The position numbers and the translations under genes were made by a program. Source: Acinetobacter sp. A47 (GTDB lineage: Bacteria; Pseudomonadota; Gammaproteobacteria; Pseudomonadales; Moraxellaceae). From it: 64,000 nucleotides of DNA. The notes below the pieces were generated by a model. The model had not been told where the DNA came from. It was given only the letters and a program-made list of their open reading frames with translations, and ran no database searches. Below, one piece after another: positions 19,708 through 28,828 of the stretch (positions within the stretch are counted from its first letter, which is position 1; every line of letters starts with the position of its first letter). The DNA is taken from NCBI RefSeq assembly GCF_000805455.1, contig NZ_JSUS01000001.1, positions 496,001-560,000 on the forward strand, given 5' to 3'.

Positions 19708-22323
19708 TTATTTAGATTTCTTTTTCTGTTTTGGTGTGAGCGCTTTTGCCTCAACCGTATTGTCTTCCTCGGTTTTTACCTTGACCTCAAGGTCATCTTT
19801 CTTGGTTTTTTTACGCTTTTTCTTTTTCTTCGGTTCATCCTCTTCAACTGCTTCACCATCTTCAATCGCCTGCCAGTATTCTAGCTGTTCCATAACAGCG
19901 GCATAAATCGAATTTTTGGTATAGCGGCCTTTTTTATCCAGGGTGCCAACCGGGCGTGCCATCAGGATTTCTAAAGCCTGATCAATCGTATCAATCGCAT
20001 GTACATGGAACAGACCGGCTTGTACGGCTTCAATGACGTCCTGACGTAACATCAGGTGCTGCATGTTCTGACGCGGGATGATCACGCCCTGTTTGCCAGT
20101 CAGGCCCTGCAGTTTGCAGGCATCATAGAAACCTTCAATTTTGGCATTGACACCACCAATTGGCTGCACCTGACCCAGCTGGTTCATTGAGCCGGTAATG
20201 GCCCATGACTGGTCAATCGGGATCTGGCAAATGGCCGAGATCAGTGCCGAAAGTTCGGCAACGGTCGCACTGTCACCATCAACCTGTCCATAGCTTTGTT
20301 CAAAGGCCAAAGCTGCAGAGAAGTGCAGGATCTGTTCACGACCAAAGTGTGCTTTGAGAAAACTCGACATGAGTAGCACACCTTTGGCATGCAGGGAACC
20401 ACCGAGTTCAACGCTACGTTCAATATCAAGAATATCCCCGCCACCTTGATATACGGATGCGGTCAGGCGAGAAGGCAGACCAAACTCCACATCTGCATAA
20501 TGGATCACGGAAAGGGCATTGATCTGACCGAGGCGATGACCTGAGGTCTCGATGAGCTGCGTACCCCGGGACAGGTCTTGCCAGTACAGTTCACGTAAAT
20601 AGCCTAAGCGGTATTGACGGTGATGCAGGGCCTGATTGACATGCTCTTCAGTGACGATCTTGTCACCTGCTTTAAATGCATGATGATGTGCTTCGCGAAT
20701 GAGGTCACCCAGTGTGGATGCATGCAGAGATAACGAACTTTGGTCTTCGGCCTGACGGCTTGAATCTGTCAATAACGCTGCCAGTGCTGTACGGTCGAAA
20801 GGCAAGAGCTTGTCTGCCTGAACATAATCTGCAATCAGCTGCATATAGGCCTGCTCATTGCTGTCATTACGTTGTAATGTATCTGTAAAGTCGGCACGGA
20901 TTTTAAAAACACTGCCCAGTTCCGGTTCGACTTCCAGAATTTCATAATAAATTTCCGGCTCTGCCAGTAAAACGACTTTAATATCAAGCGGTACTGATGC
21001 GGGCTCAATGGAAATGCTACCGGTCAGAGTCAACATGTGCTCTAAAGATGATAGCTTGAGTTGCCCCGATTTTAATGCCCGTTTTAACCCTTGCCATGCA
21101 TAAGGCTGTTCAAGCAGCTGTTCAGCTTCCAGCATCAGAAAGCCACCATTGGCCTGATGTAATGATCCTGGACGAATCAGGGTAAAGTCAGTGGTAATGG
21201 TGCCGTTATGTGTGAGCTGTTCAACATGGCCTAACAGGTTGTAGTGGGTCGGAAAGTCTTCAAAAATGACCGGTGCACCACTATTTGGCTTGTTGGATAC
21301 AATCACATTGGCCTGATAGCGTGACGGAACACGGTTGAAGAGTGCAGGAGTAAAGTCATCTTCTTCCTGTTCCAGAATCAGCTCGACATTGTCAATAATA
21401 TCTTCTGCATAATGCTTTAAATATACATCAAGGCCTTGTACGTCCTTATATTTGTTCAGGATTGACTCGACCCGGGGAGTGACCACCTGTGTTGCGATAT
21501 CACGATTCAGACTAGAGACCTGATCACGTGCATCATCTTCAAGATCACCAAGATGTAAGCCGAGGCGCTCCAGTTTTTTCTCCATATAGCGGATATTTGA
21601 CGAGATTTCAGCACGCTCCTTGCTGCTGAGCGTATTCAGTTCATTCTGGGTCAGCTCATGATATTCATCATCCTTAAGCTGCATTGGAATAAACACATGT
21701 TTGTCATTACGTGAAATCAGTTTTAAATCGAGTTCTTCACCTTCTTTGGTTAGCTCGACCAGCGCCTGTTGCTGTACATTTCCGGTATCTTGACGGATAC
21801 GCTCGATGCGGTTGTGATAACTTTCGGCACTAAAACGGCGCTCTAGCTGTTTAAGGATAATCTGCCAGGCCTGTTGTAGCACATTCTGGAACTTGGCGCC
21901 TTGTCCTGCCGGAAAGCGTAAAGCAATCGGTTGTCTCGGGTTTTTAAAATTATTGACATATACCCAGTCATCCGGAGTCTGCATGTTCTTGGCATGTTGC
22001 TGTAGCAGACGCTTGATCATGGTGCGCTTACCCAGCCCCGCTGTGCCGACGGCAAAAATATTATAGCCGGAATAGGGCAAGGCAATACCGGCTTCAACCG
22101 AGGCGCGTGCGCGGTCTTGCCCCAGAAAGTTGTTGAGTGGTTTAATACGTTTGGTTGAGCTTGGTATTTCTGCCAGATCTGGAATATGGGTAAGTTGGTC
22201 TGCACGTAGTGCCGTTTTTATCAGTGTTGGTTGTATATCCGTCTGTTCAAAAGCGCTTGGAAAGGAATTGATCTTCGCTGTAATTGTGTTTGTTGGTGTT
22301 AAAGATAAAGTTGTTGCAGTCAT
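19708..22323 (-). CDS. Lon-like (YcbZ/LonB-type) ATP-dependent protease
   Basis: An AAA+ protease of about 871 residues. It has a P-loop GTAGLGKRT near residue 100, a large helical insertion, and a C-terminal Lon proteolytic domain whose catalytic dyad is visible as serine in GDSATV and lysine in NAKIEG, about 45 residues apart. It lacks the Lon N-terminal substrate domain, as in the YcbZ/Lon2 group. The C-terminus is an unusual lysine/glutamate-rich tail with repeated KKKK runs. The start at 22323 is preferred; 22362 is also possible, and neither has a clear ribosome binding site. Substrates are unknown. Confidence 0.88.
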   Translation of the reverse strand: MTATTLSLTPTNTITAKINSFPSAFEQTDIQPTLIKTALRADQLTHIPDLAEIPSSTKRIKPLNNFLGQDRARASVEAGIALPYSGYNIFAVGTAGLGKRTMIKRLLQQHAKNMQTPDDWVYVNNFKNPRQPIALRFPAGQGAKFQNVLQQAWQIILKQLERRFSAESYHNRIERIRQDTGNVQQQALVELTKEGEELDLKLISRNDKHVFIPMQLKDDEYHELTQNELNTLSSKERAEISSNIRYMEKKLERLGLHLGDLEDDARDQVSSLNRDIATQVVTPRVESILNKYKDVQGLDVYLKHYAEDIIDNVELILEQEEDDFTPALFNRVPSRYQANVIVSNKPNSGAPVIFEDFPTHYNLLGHVEQLTHNGTITTDFTLIRPGSLHQANGGFLMLEAEQLLEQPYAWQGLKRALKSGQLKLSSLEHMLTLTGSISIEPASVPLDIKVVLLAEPEIYYEILEVEPELGSVFKIRADFTDTLQRNDSNEQAYMQLIADYVQADKLLPFDRTALAALLTDSSRQAEDQSSLSLHASTLGDLIREAHHHAFKAGDKIVTEEHVNQALHHRQYRLGYLRELYWQDLSRGTQLIETSGHRLGQINALSVIHYADVEFGLPSRLTASVYQGGGDILDIERSVELGGSLHAKGVLLMSSFLKAHFGREQILHFSAALAFEQSYGQVDGDSATVAELSALISAICQIPIDQSWAITGSMNQLGQVQPIGGVNAKIEGFYDACKLQGLTGKQGVIIPRQNMQHLMLRQDVIEAVQAGLFHVHAIDTIDQALEILMARPVGTLDKKGRYTKNSIYAAVMEQLEYWQAIEDGEAVEEDEPKKKKKRKKTKKDDLEVKVKTEEDNTVEAKALTPKQKKKSK

Positions 22324-22529
22324 TTGATCAAGTTTTTGGGTCACTGTTGCTATCCAACACATAAACGTAAGTTGAGTAATTAAAGGTATACAGTTTTAGA
22401 CCTAAAGATCAAGCGAACTTGTGTTTTTTATCGACAAAACAAAACAATGATTGCATAAAGCAACTTGCAAGCCAGGGCAAGAAACGATTGAATAAGCACA
22501 CTTAATAGATTATTGGAAAATAATAACCA

Positions 22530-24701
22530 ATGACAACGCAAGCCACCGGGTGGGCATCGGCATTTAAAGCCTTTTTAGATCGCCGTGCCCTGATTATGTT
22601 ATTTCTTGGTTTCTCTGCGGGGATACCGATTTTATTGATTTTTTCTAGCCTGTCTTTGTGGCTTGGTGAAGCCGGTATTGATAAAAGTGCCGTGACCTTT
22701 TTTAGCTGGGCTGCTTTGGGCTACTCCTTTAAGTTTGTTTGGGCGCCTTTAATTGATGAATTGCCTGTCCCGTTCCTGACCAGAAGTCTGGGGCGCCGCC
22801 GTGCCTGGTTATTGATTGCCCAAAGCCTGATTATCTGTGCAATCTGTATCATGGCTTTTTCTGATCCTGCCCTTGGAAAAAGCTACCTGATTCAAATGGC
22901 TGTAGGGGCGGTGTTACTGGGGTTTTCTGCAGCAACACAGGATATTGTCATTGATGCATACCGGATTGAGCTGGCTGAAACCGAAATGCAGACAGTTCTG
23001 GCATCTACTTACAATGCCGGTTACCGGATCGGGATGATCGTTGCGGGAGCTGGTGCCCTGTTTCTGGCGGCTTATCTTGGCACGGCCAAAGGCAACTATA
23101 TTTATGAGGCTTGGAAATATACCTATTTAACCATGGCTGCGGTCATGGCGGTGGGTATCATAACGACGCTATGTGTGCGTGAGCCACAGGTCAGTCGTGT
23201 CCATAAACACTACAAATCTACAGATTATTATCGTCTGGTTCTGGTCTTTTTTATTGCAGTCGCTACCTTTGTGGTGAGCTATGTCTACTCGGGCAATGTG
23301 ACTGAGGCTATTGCAAAATCGGCAGGCATTAAAGATACGGCTACCTTGTTTGGTCTGGAAGCACTCCGCTTTTTAACCGCTACCGCCACTGCATTGCTGA
23401 TCGGTTCCGGGCTGGTCAAAATAGGTGTGGTAAACCAGCAGATGGCAAAAGAAACTTGGGTCGCGCCTATTCTGGATTTCTTTAAACGCTATGGCGTAAA
23501 GCTGGCACTGGTACTGTTGCTGCTGATTGGCTTTTACCGCATCTCCGACATTATTGCAGGAGTGATTTCCAATGTGTTCTATCAGGACCTGAACTTTAGT
23601 AAAGAGCAGATCGCGGAAGCGGTGAAAATCTATGGCGTTCTATTTAGCCTGATTGGTGGTTTTCTGGGTGGCCTATTGGCACAACGCATGAACATTATGA
23701 AACTGATGTTTGTGGGGGCCGTGCTGGCAAGTTCGACCAATTTGATTTTTATTGGTCTGGTAAAATCAGGAAAGCCGCTGGATCAGGTTGAAGTGCAGGT
23801 GGGCGACCAGCATTATCGGGTACAAGCTGATGAGGTGGGTTACTGGAAGCTAGAAGTGCCAAACGAGACCTTGTTAAGTGCCCAGAAGATTCAGGTCAGT
23901 ACGCAATACCAGCAACAGGCTGAGAGCAAAATTCAGCTTGAGCTTCCTTATCTAATCACTGCGCAGCAGCCGCAAATCCAGTTATTGCCGATTAGTAATG
24001 ATGACCAGTTAACGCCAAAAGAGTTGAAGCAGAGTCTGGTGATCAAGGGGCAACTGGCAGGGATCAAGGCTGAAGACTTAAATGCAGAACGTCCGGTTAT
24101 TTTAAAACTGGATGAACAGGAATTTGTTGCCAAGCTAGACTCAAATGGGTTATTTACAGGAGCAGTGGATGGCAAGCTTTTGCAAAGCTCTGCGAGCAAG
24201 ACCATTACCGCCTTGGCCAATTTGAAAAATGACACAGGCCAGCAATTGCTGGCAGCACGACAATATCGTATCAATACCGGCCCACAGGCTGATGCGCTAG
24301 ATATCGACATTCAGCCTGTGGCGGTGATTGATCCTGGGCAGGCTGGAACTGTTGAACTCTCCGGTAAAGTGATTAAGAGCTATAGTTCTTTATGGTTGTA
24401 TCTGGCCATTATTATCGACAATTTAGCCTCAGGTCTGGCGGGCGCTGCATTTATCGCCTTCCTGTCTAGCCTGACTAGCGTATCATTTACAGCAGTTCAA
24501 TATGCGATTTTCAGTTCTCTGATGACCCTCACGCCTAAATTGCTAGGGGGCTATTCAGGCACAATTGTCAGCAATATTGGCTATCCGAATTTCTTTTTAA
24601 TGACGACTTTAATTGGTATCCCAATTTTAGTTCTTGTGGTTTGGGTTGCGAAACTTTTACGTGACCATGAAAACCAGACAACACAGCAGAAAGGTGAATA
24701 A
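22530..24701 (+). CDS. ampG: AmpG-family muropeptide permease with inserted domain
   Basis: A 723-residue MFS permease. Typical AmpG blocks are present: [49 protein letters not shown]. AmpG imports anhydromuropeptides for peptidoglycan recycling and, where present, AmpC induction. It is about 230 residues longer than the Escherichia coli protein because of a soluble insertion (about residues 413-618) between membrane segments. Within it, two stretches, [20 protein letters not shown] and the one around LFTGAV, look like repeats of a bacterial Ig-like fold. It is followed 2 bases later by gloA. Confidence 0.88.
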   Translation: MTTQATGWASAFKAFLDRRALIMLFLGFSAGIPILLIFSSLSLWLGEAGIDKSAVTFFSWAALGYSFKFVWAPLIDELPVPFLTRSLGRRRAWLLIAQSLIICAICIMAFSDPALGKSYLIQMAVGAVLLGFSAATQDIVIDAYRIELAETEMQTVLASTYNAGYRIGMIVAGAGALFLAAYLGTAKGNYIYEAWKYTYLTMAAVMAVGIITTLCVREPQVSRVHKHYKSTDYYRLVLVFFIAVATFVVSYVYSGNVTEAIAKSAGIKDTATLFGLEALRFLTATATALLIGSGLVKIGVVNQQMAKETWVAPILDFFKRYGVKLALVLLLLIGFYRISDIIAGVISNVFYQDLNFSKEQIAEAVKIYGVLFSLIGGFLGGLLAQRMNIMKLMFVGAVLASSTNLIFIGLVKSGKPLDQVEVQVGDQHYRVQADEVGYWKLEVPNETLLSAQKIQVSTQYQQQAESKIQLELPYLITAQQPQIQLLPISNDDQLTPKELKQSLVIKGQLAGIKAEDLNAERPVILKLDEQEFVAKLDSNGLFTGAVDGKLLQSSASKTITALANLKNDTGQQLLAARQYRINTGPQADALDIDIQPVAVIDPGQAGTVELSGKVIKSYSSLWLYLAIIIDNLASGLAGAAFIAFLSSLTSVSFTAVQYAIFSSLMTLTPKLLGGYSGTIVSNIGYPNFFLMTTLIGIPILVLVVWVAKLLRDHENQTTQQKGE

Positions 24702-24703
24702 CT

Positions 24704-25105
24704 ATGCGCATGTTACATACGATGCTACGGGTAGGTAATTTAGAACAGTCTTTAAAGTTCTACACTGAGGTGCTTGGTATGAAATTGCTACGCCAGCGAG
24801 ACTATGAAGAAGGACGTTTTACCTTGGCATTTGTTGGTTATGGCGATGAAAAAGACAATACCGTACTTGAGCTTACGCATAACTGGGATACAGCTAGCTA
24901 TGACTTGGGTAATGCTTATGGTCATATTGCCATTGGTGTAGACGATGCCTATAAAGCCTGTGAAGAAATCAAGGCGCGTGGCGGTAAGGTGGTACGTGAA
25001 GCAGGGCCTATGAAAGGCGGTGTTACCGTGATTGCCTTTGTTGAAGATCCTGACGGTTATAAAGTCGAGTTGATCCAGCAAGATAAAGATGCCTATAACA
25101 ACTGA
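24704..25105 (+). CDS. gloA: Lactoylglutathione lyase (glyoxalase I)
   Basis: A 133-residue glyoxalase I. All four metal ligands are in their usual places: His5, Glu56, His74 and Glu122. The enzyme isomerises the hemithioacetal of methylglyoxal and glutathione to S-lactoylglutathione. Residue spacing matches the nickel-dependent bacterial type. It begins 2 bases after the ampG stop, so the two are probably transcribed together, a link of no obvious biochemical sense. Confidence 0.96.
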   Translation: MRMLHTMLRVGNLEQSLKFYTEVLGMKLLRQRDYEEGRFTLAFVGYGDEKDNTVLELTHNWDTASYDLGNAYGHIAIGVDDAYKACEEIKARGGKVVREAGPMKGGVTVIAFVEDPDGYKVELIQQDKDAYNN

Positions 25106-25167
25106 TTCTTGCCTGATGGGTCGAAGATTTTTGACCTAAAACACTGGCTTTATTGAAATAGCCCAGT

Positions 25168-26214
25168 ATGATGAGTAATTTGATCAAATGGTTGAATTAT
25201 TCGCCATATTGGGCTTTTTTGTTATTAGCGTGGATAGGGATCGTTATGTTGAAATTACTGGCATTGGATCGTTTTACAATCTTACTGGTTGTGATGGTGA
25301 TACTGGCAACTTTTTTTCCGGTTTCAGGTCAGGTTGCCCATTATTTTAATATTCTTACAACAGTTGCAATTGCCATCCTGTTTTTCCTGCATGGGGCGAA
25401 ACTTTCGCGTGAAGCTGTGGTTGAAGGCATGCTGCACTGGAAAATGCATGCGGTGGTATTTGCCTTTACTTTCTTGATTTTTCCAGCAATTGGCTTATTG
25501 GCCAAACCTGTTCTGGAGCCGTTATTAGGCCAGCAACTGTACTGGGGTTTCCTGTTTATGTGCTTCTTGCCATCTACAGTGCAGTCATCAATTGCATTTA
25601 CCTCAATGGCCAAAGGCAATGTGGCTGGTGCCGTATGCAGTGCGTCTTTTTCTAATATTATCGGTATGTTTATTACCCCGGTTCTGGTCAGCTATTTTAT
25701 TTTAGGTCAAAGTCAGCATGGTTTTGATCCAACCCAGTCCATTATCCAGATTACCCTGTTATTGCTGGTTCCTTTTGTGTTAGGGCAGCTATTACGTCCT
25801 TATGTGTTTCCTTATATGGTAAAAATGCCAAGTCTGGTCAAGGCTTTCGATCAGGGTTCGATTCTGATGGTGGTATATGGCGCATTTAGTAGCGCCGTCA
25901 TTGCGGGTCTGTGGCATCAGGTAAGCGGTCTGACCTTGCTTTATCTGATTCTGGCTTGTTCGGTATTATTAACGGTTGTGATGCTGCTGGCGCTTTATTT
26001 GCCTAAATGGTTGGGCTTTACCCGGGCAGACCAGGTGACCATCTTTTTCTGTAGTTCCAAAAAGACGCTGGCCAGCGGGGTACCAATGGCGCAGATCCTG
26101 TTTATCGGGCAGCCTTTGGGCATGATTGTATTGCCGATTATGATTTTTCATCAAATCCAGCTCATGGTCTGTGGCATCATTGCGAACCACTGGTCAAAAT
26201 CAGCCCAAGAATAG
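25168..26214 (+). CDS. Bile acid:sodium symporter family protein (YfeH-like)
   Basis: A 348-residue membrane protein with about 10 spans, of the SBF-like group that includes YfeH. Recognisable blocks are FLHGAKLSREAV, CFLPSTVQSSIAFTSMAKGN and FFCSSKKTLASGVPMAQ, the last near the sodium-site crossing. Substrate is unknown; relatives carry organic anions. It stands alone between gloA and rpmE, and the rpmE promoter overlaps its 3' end. Confidence 0.88.
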   Translation: MMSNLIKWLNYSPYWAFLLLAWIGIVMLKLLALDRFTILLVVMVILATFFPVSGQVAHYFNILTTVAIAILFFLHGAKLSREAVVEGMLHWKMHAVVFAFTFLIFPAIGLLAKPVLEPLLGQQLYWGFLFMCFLPSTVQSSIAFTSMAKGNVAGAVCSASFSNIIGMFITPVLVSYFILGQSQHGFDPTQSIIQITLLLLVPFVLGQLLRPYVFPYMVKMPSLVKAFDQGSILMVVYGAFSSAVIAGLWHQVSGLTLLYLILACSVLLTVVMLLALYLPKWLGFTRADQVTIFFCSSKKTLASGVPMAQILFIGQPLGMIVLPIMIFHQIQLMVCGIIANHWSKSAQE

Positions 26215-26244
26215 TTCGCAAAATTTAATTTATTGGCGTATAAT
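26215..26244 (+). promoter_or_regulatory. Probable promoter of rpmE
   Basis: A perfect -10 TATAAT (26239-26244) with TTCGCA (26215-26220) 18 bases upstream. This predicts a leader of about 160 bases. Confidence 0.6.
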
Positions 26245-26250
26245 GCTTGC

Positions 26251-26413
26251 CACTTGTTGGCTTTGCTCTGACCATTAGAGTCTCGGTGAGTCAAAAGAAA
26301 TGGTCTGTTGTGGTGTTGATCTGCACGTGTGAAGACACGTTGCTTTCCTCGGATTGAGAGTGATCAATTGCGACAACAGCTTAAGCCTTTCTTACTAAAT
26401 AGGAGCATCGACC
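26251..26413 (+). promoter_or_regulatory. Structured leader of rpmE
   Basis: About 160 untranslated bases hold three mutually compatible stems: 26270-26276 with 26299-26305; ACGTGT/ACACGT with a GAAG loop (26325-26340); and 26305-26311 with 26373-26379, which encloses the second. The arrangement suggests a ribosomal-protein leader at which L31 could repress its own translation, as described for rpmE in other bacteria. Confidence 0.5.
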
Positions 26414-26638
26414 ATGCGCGCCGATATTCACCCTAAATACGAAAAATTAGTTGCTACTTGTTCATGTGGTAACGTTATCGAAACTCGTTCTGCTCTTGGT
26501 AAAGAAACAATTTACCTTGACGTATGTTCAGCTTGCCACCCATTCTACACTGGTAAACAAAAGAATGTGGATACAGGCGGCCGTATCGACAAATTCAAAC
26601 AACGTTTCTCTGGTATGTCACGTTCTATCAAACGTTAA
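26414..26638 (+). CDS. rpmE: 50S ribosomal protein L31
   Basis: A 74-residue L31 starting [20 protein letters not shown]. It is the zinc-type paralog, with cysteines in CSC and VCSAC. L31 sits at the central protuberance and bridges the two ribosomal subunits. A good AGGAG site precedes the ATG, and a strong terminator follows. Confidence 0.97.
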   Translation: MRADIHPKYEKLVATCSCGNVIETRSALGKETIYLDVCSACHPFYTGKQKNVDTGGRIDKFKQRFSGMSRSIKR

Positions 26639-26650
26639 TATCAGGAAAGA

Positions 26651-26677
26651 AAAAACGGGCAATATGCCCGTTTTTTT
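26651..26677. terminator. Terminator after rpmE (bidirectional)
   Basis: Stem ACGGGCA/TGCCCGT with a 3-base loop, preceded by A and followed by seven T. It also faces the convergent EAL-protein gene. Confidence 0.9.
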
Positions 26678-26737
26678 ATGCCTGTAGATTATTGGACTGA
26701 GGAACATTTGCAGCAGCTCCTCAATCCTGAGAAAGGG

Positions 26738-28828
26738 TTATTGATCCTGTACATCAGTAAGGCGATCCAGTTTTTTCTGGAAATAGTTACCTTGCAAGAA
26801 GCGTGCTTCGACATTCCAGGCATTGGCAAACAGGTTCATGTCATTGAGTTCGGTCAGGAAAATTTCAACAGGTTTCTGCCCGATAAAATGCAGGATCTTC
26901 TCTTGCAAGGTGGCCATGTCTTTTTCCGAGTTGAGCATTTGGGTCAGTTTGCCGTGCAGGCTCAAGTACTGAACATCAATTTGTTGCAGCATGGAATCAC
27001 TATAGAGCGAATCGCCAAAACCACGGATAGAAATCTCGGCGCCGTGCTGGCGCAATAGCGCGATTTGTGGCTGTGCCTGTGACAGGTTTTGCTGCAAGGC
27101 CTGTTCAGAGAACTGCAAGATTAACGGATGAGCCTGTTTGCTTCCAATAATGGTTAACAGTTTGGCGACCAGTTCAGGCAGCTTTTTATCATTTAACAAG
27201 ACATGATGGTTCAGGTTTACAATCAGTTTTGCTTTTGGATATTGGGTAATGAAGTTGTGTAACTGTTTGCAGGCTTCCACCAGAATCCAGCGGTCAAGCT
27301 GGATGGATAATTCCGGGTCGTCTTTAAGGTCGCCAAGGTCGTTTAAATCCTGCCACTGGTTATTGTAGATAAATCCGCCAGAAACTTCATAACTATGGGT
27401 GTGCTGATCCTGCTTGTCATAGAGCTGCTGATATTTCAGATGGATGTCGCCTGTCTCCAGTTTCTTTTTGAGTTCCTGAAGTAGGGTTAACTGTACAGCA
27501 ACAGGAATATGTTCTGTGGTCAGGCCAATATCGGCATCGATTTTCGGACTGTTAAAGACCGGCAGGGGAACCATAAATGCCTTGGTTAATACCTGTTCAA
27601 ACCGGACCTCATCGGCAATAGGCTGGGCAATTTCACAATAGCCTAATTTCAGGTGCAGCGGGAAAGTGTAGTGATCGGTCACGACCAGCTGTGGTTTTTG
27701 CAAGCTGTTTAAACCCATCAGCAGAGAGTTGAGAACACTTTTTGATTCTGCCTGAAAGAGGGCTACATAGAGACCATGTTCAACCTGGCACACCGGTACA
27801 TTGATCTGTTCTTTAATAAAATGAGGAATATTGGCGAAATAGGCTCTGGTACCGCGCCAGTCTGTCTGGAAAACTTCACTTGGACAATTGCTTAGGCTGA
27901 ACAGCACCAGTGCATTGGCATTGGCCGGGTGATTGGTCAGCTGGCGGTTAATATGCTGTAAGGCGGCCGTCAGGCTAGAAACTTTTTCTGTAGTGGCAGG
28001 AGCTGACGGAGACGTAGCCGCTTGAGTGCCGGAATTGCATTCAATATTCAGCTGGACTTCATCTTCATTGCCTGAAGGCAGAAATTCCAGATGCAGCGGA
28101 TTATGCTGAACGGCTGGGTTCTGGGTGCGGAGCTCAAAGCGGCCTTGCTCAAACTGCCCTTGGGAAATCTTTTTAAAACGCAGTTTAAACTGGCTTAAAT
28201 CTTCCGGCTGCAGTACATCCAGGATAGGTAGCCCGACCAACTCATCGGCACTGGCAAAACCAAACAGGCTGGCATATTCGTTATTGACATGGAGATGGAT
28301 GCCTTCCTGCAAGATCGCTACCGCTTTATGGCTTTCGGCGACCAGCGATTGTGCCTGGGTCTGTGCAGCTTCCAGTTCATTGAGCAAACGATGTTCTGCC
28401 TGTACTAAACGGCTATAAGAAAGCGCACGGATAATACTGATATAGAATGTTTCTGGCGACTGGAGGTTCAGGACATCATAGATGCCTTTATGGATATAGG
28501 CCTCATATTGGCTGGCATGATAGTCTTCCGGTTCAAGCAGCAGAACTGGCAAGCTCGGTTGTGACGAGGCCTGAATCAGGGAAAGTGTCTGTTCGATTTT
28601 CAGGTCGTAGGCCCGACCGAAAATGACAATATCCCATGGCAGGTTTAACTGCTTTTCAAAGGTTTTGAGGTCATCCAGCAAGGTGGCTTTTATTTGATGA
28701 TCATGTGCTGTAAACAATGCTGAAATCTGATTATAACGAAGCTGGTTGTCATCAATAACCAATACGCGTGTTTCAGTCCGTTTTAGTTTTTTAGAGAGTA
28801 AAGAATTTCTCACTTTAAAGCTTCCCAT
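26738..28828 (-). CDS. FimX-like protein: REC-like, PAS, degenerate GGDEF and EAL
   Basis: A 696-residue multi-domain protein. Residues 20-140 look like a receiver domain, 160-260 like a PAS domain, 285-430 like a GGDEF domain with no GGDEF motif, and 445-690 like an EAL domain. The EAL catalytic set is eroded: EVS (481-483) replaces EAL and GFGDS (603-607) replaces the DDFG loop, while the QGxxF end (679-683, QGNYF) remains. This is the pattern of FimX, a c-di-GMP receptor for type IV pili. It overlaps the stop of the preceding PilZ gene by 19 bases, so the two are coupled. Confidence 0.78.
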   Translation of the reverse strand: MGSFKVRNSLLSKKLKRTETRVLVIDDNQLRYNQISALFTAHDHQIKATLLDDLKTFEKQLNLPWDIVIFGRAYDLKIEQTLSLIQASSQPSLPVLLLEPEDYHASQYEAYIHKGIYDVLNLQSPETFYISIIRALSYSRLVQAEHRLLNELEAAQTQAQSLVAESHKAVAILQEGIHLHVNNEYASLFGFASADELVGLPILDVLQPEDLSQFKLRFKKISQGQFEQGRFELRTQNPAVQHNPLHLEFLPSGNEDEVQLNIECNSGTQAATSPSAPATTEKVSSLTAALQHINRQLTNHPANANALVLFSLSNCPSEVFQTDWRGTRAYFANIPHFIKEQINVPVCQVEHGLYVALFQAESKSVLNSLLMGLNSLQKPQLVVTDHYTFPLHLKLGYCEIAQPIADEVRFEQVLTKAFMVPLPVFNSPKIDADIGLTTEHIPVAVQLTLLQELKKKLETGDIHLKYQQLYDKQDQHTHSYEVSGGFIYNNQWQDLNDLGDLKDDPELSIQLDRWILVEACKQLHNFITQYPKAKLIVNLNHHVLLNDKKLPELVAKLLTIIGSKQAHPLILQFSEQALQQNLSQAQPQIALLRQHGAEISIRGFGDSLYSDSMLQQIDVQYLSLHGKLTQMLNSEKDMATLQEKILHFIGQKPVEIFLTELNDMNLFANAWNVEARFLQGNYFQKKLDRLTDVQDQ

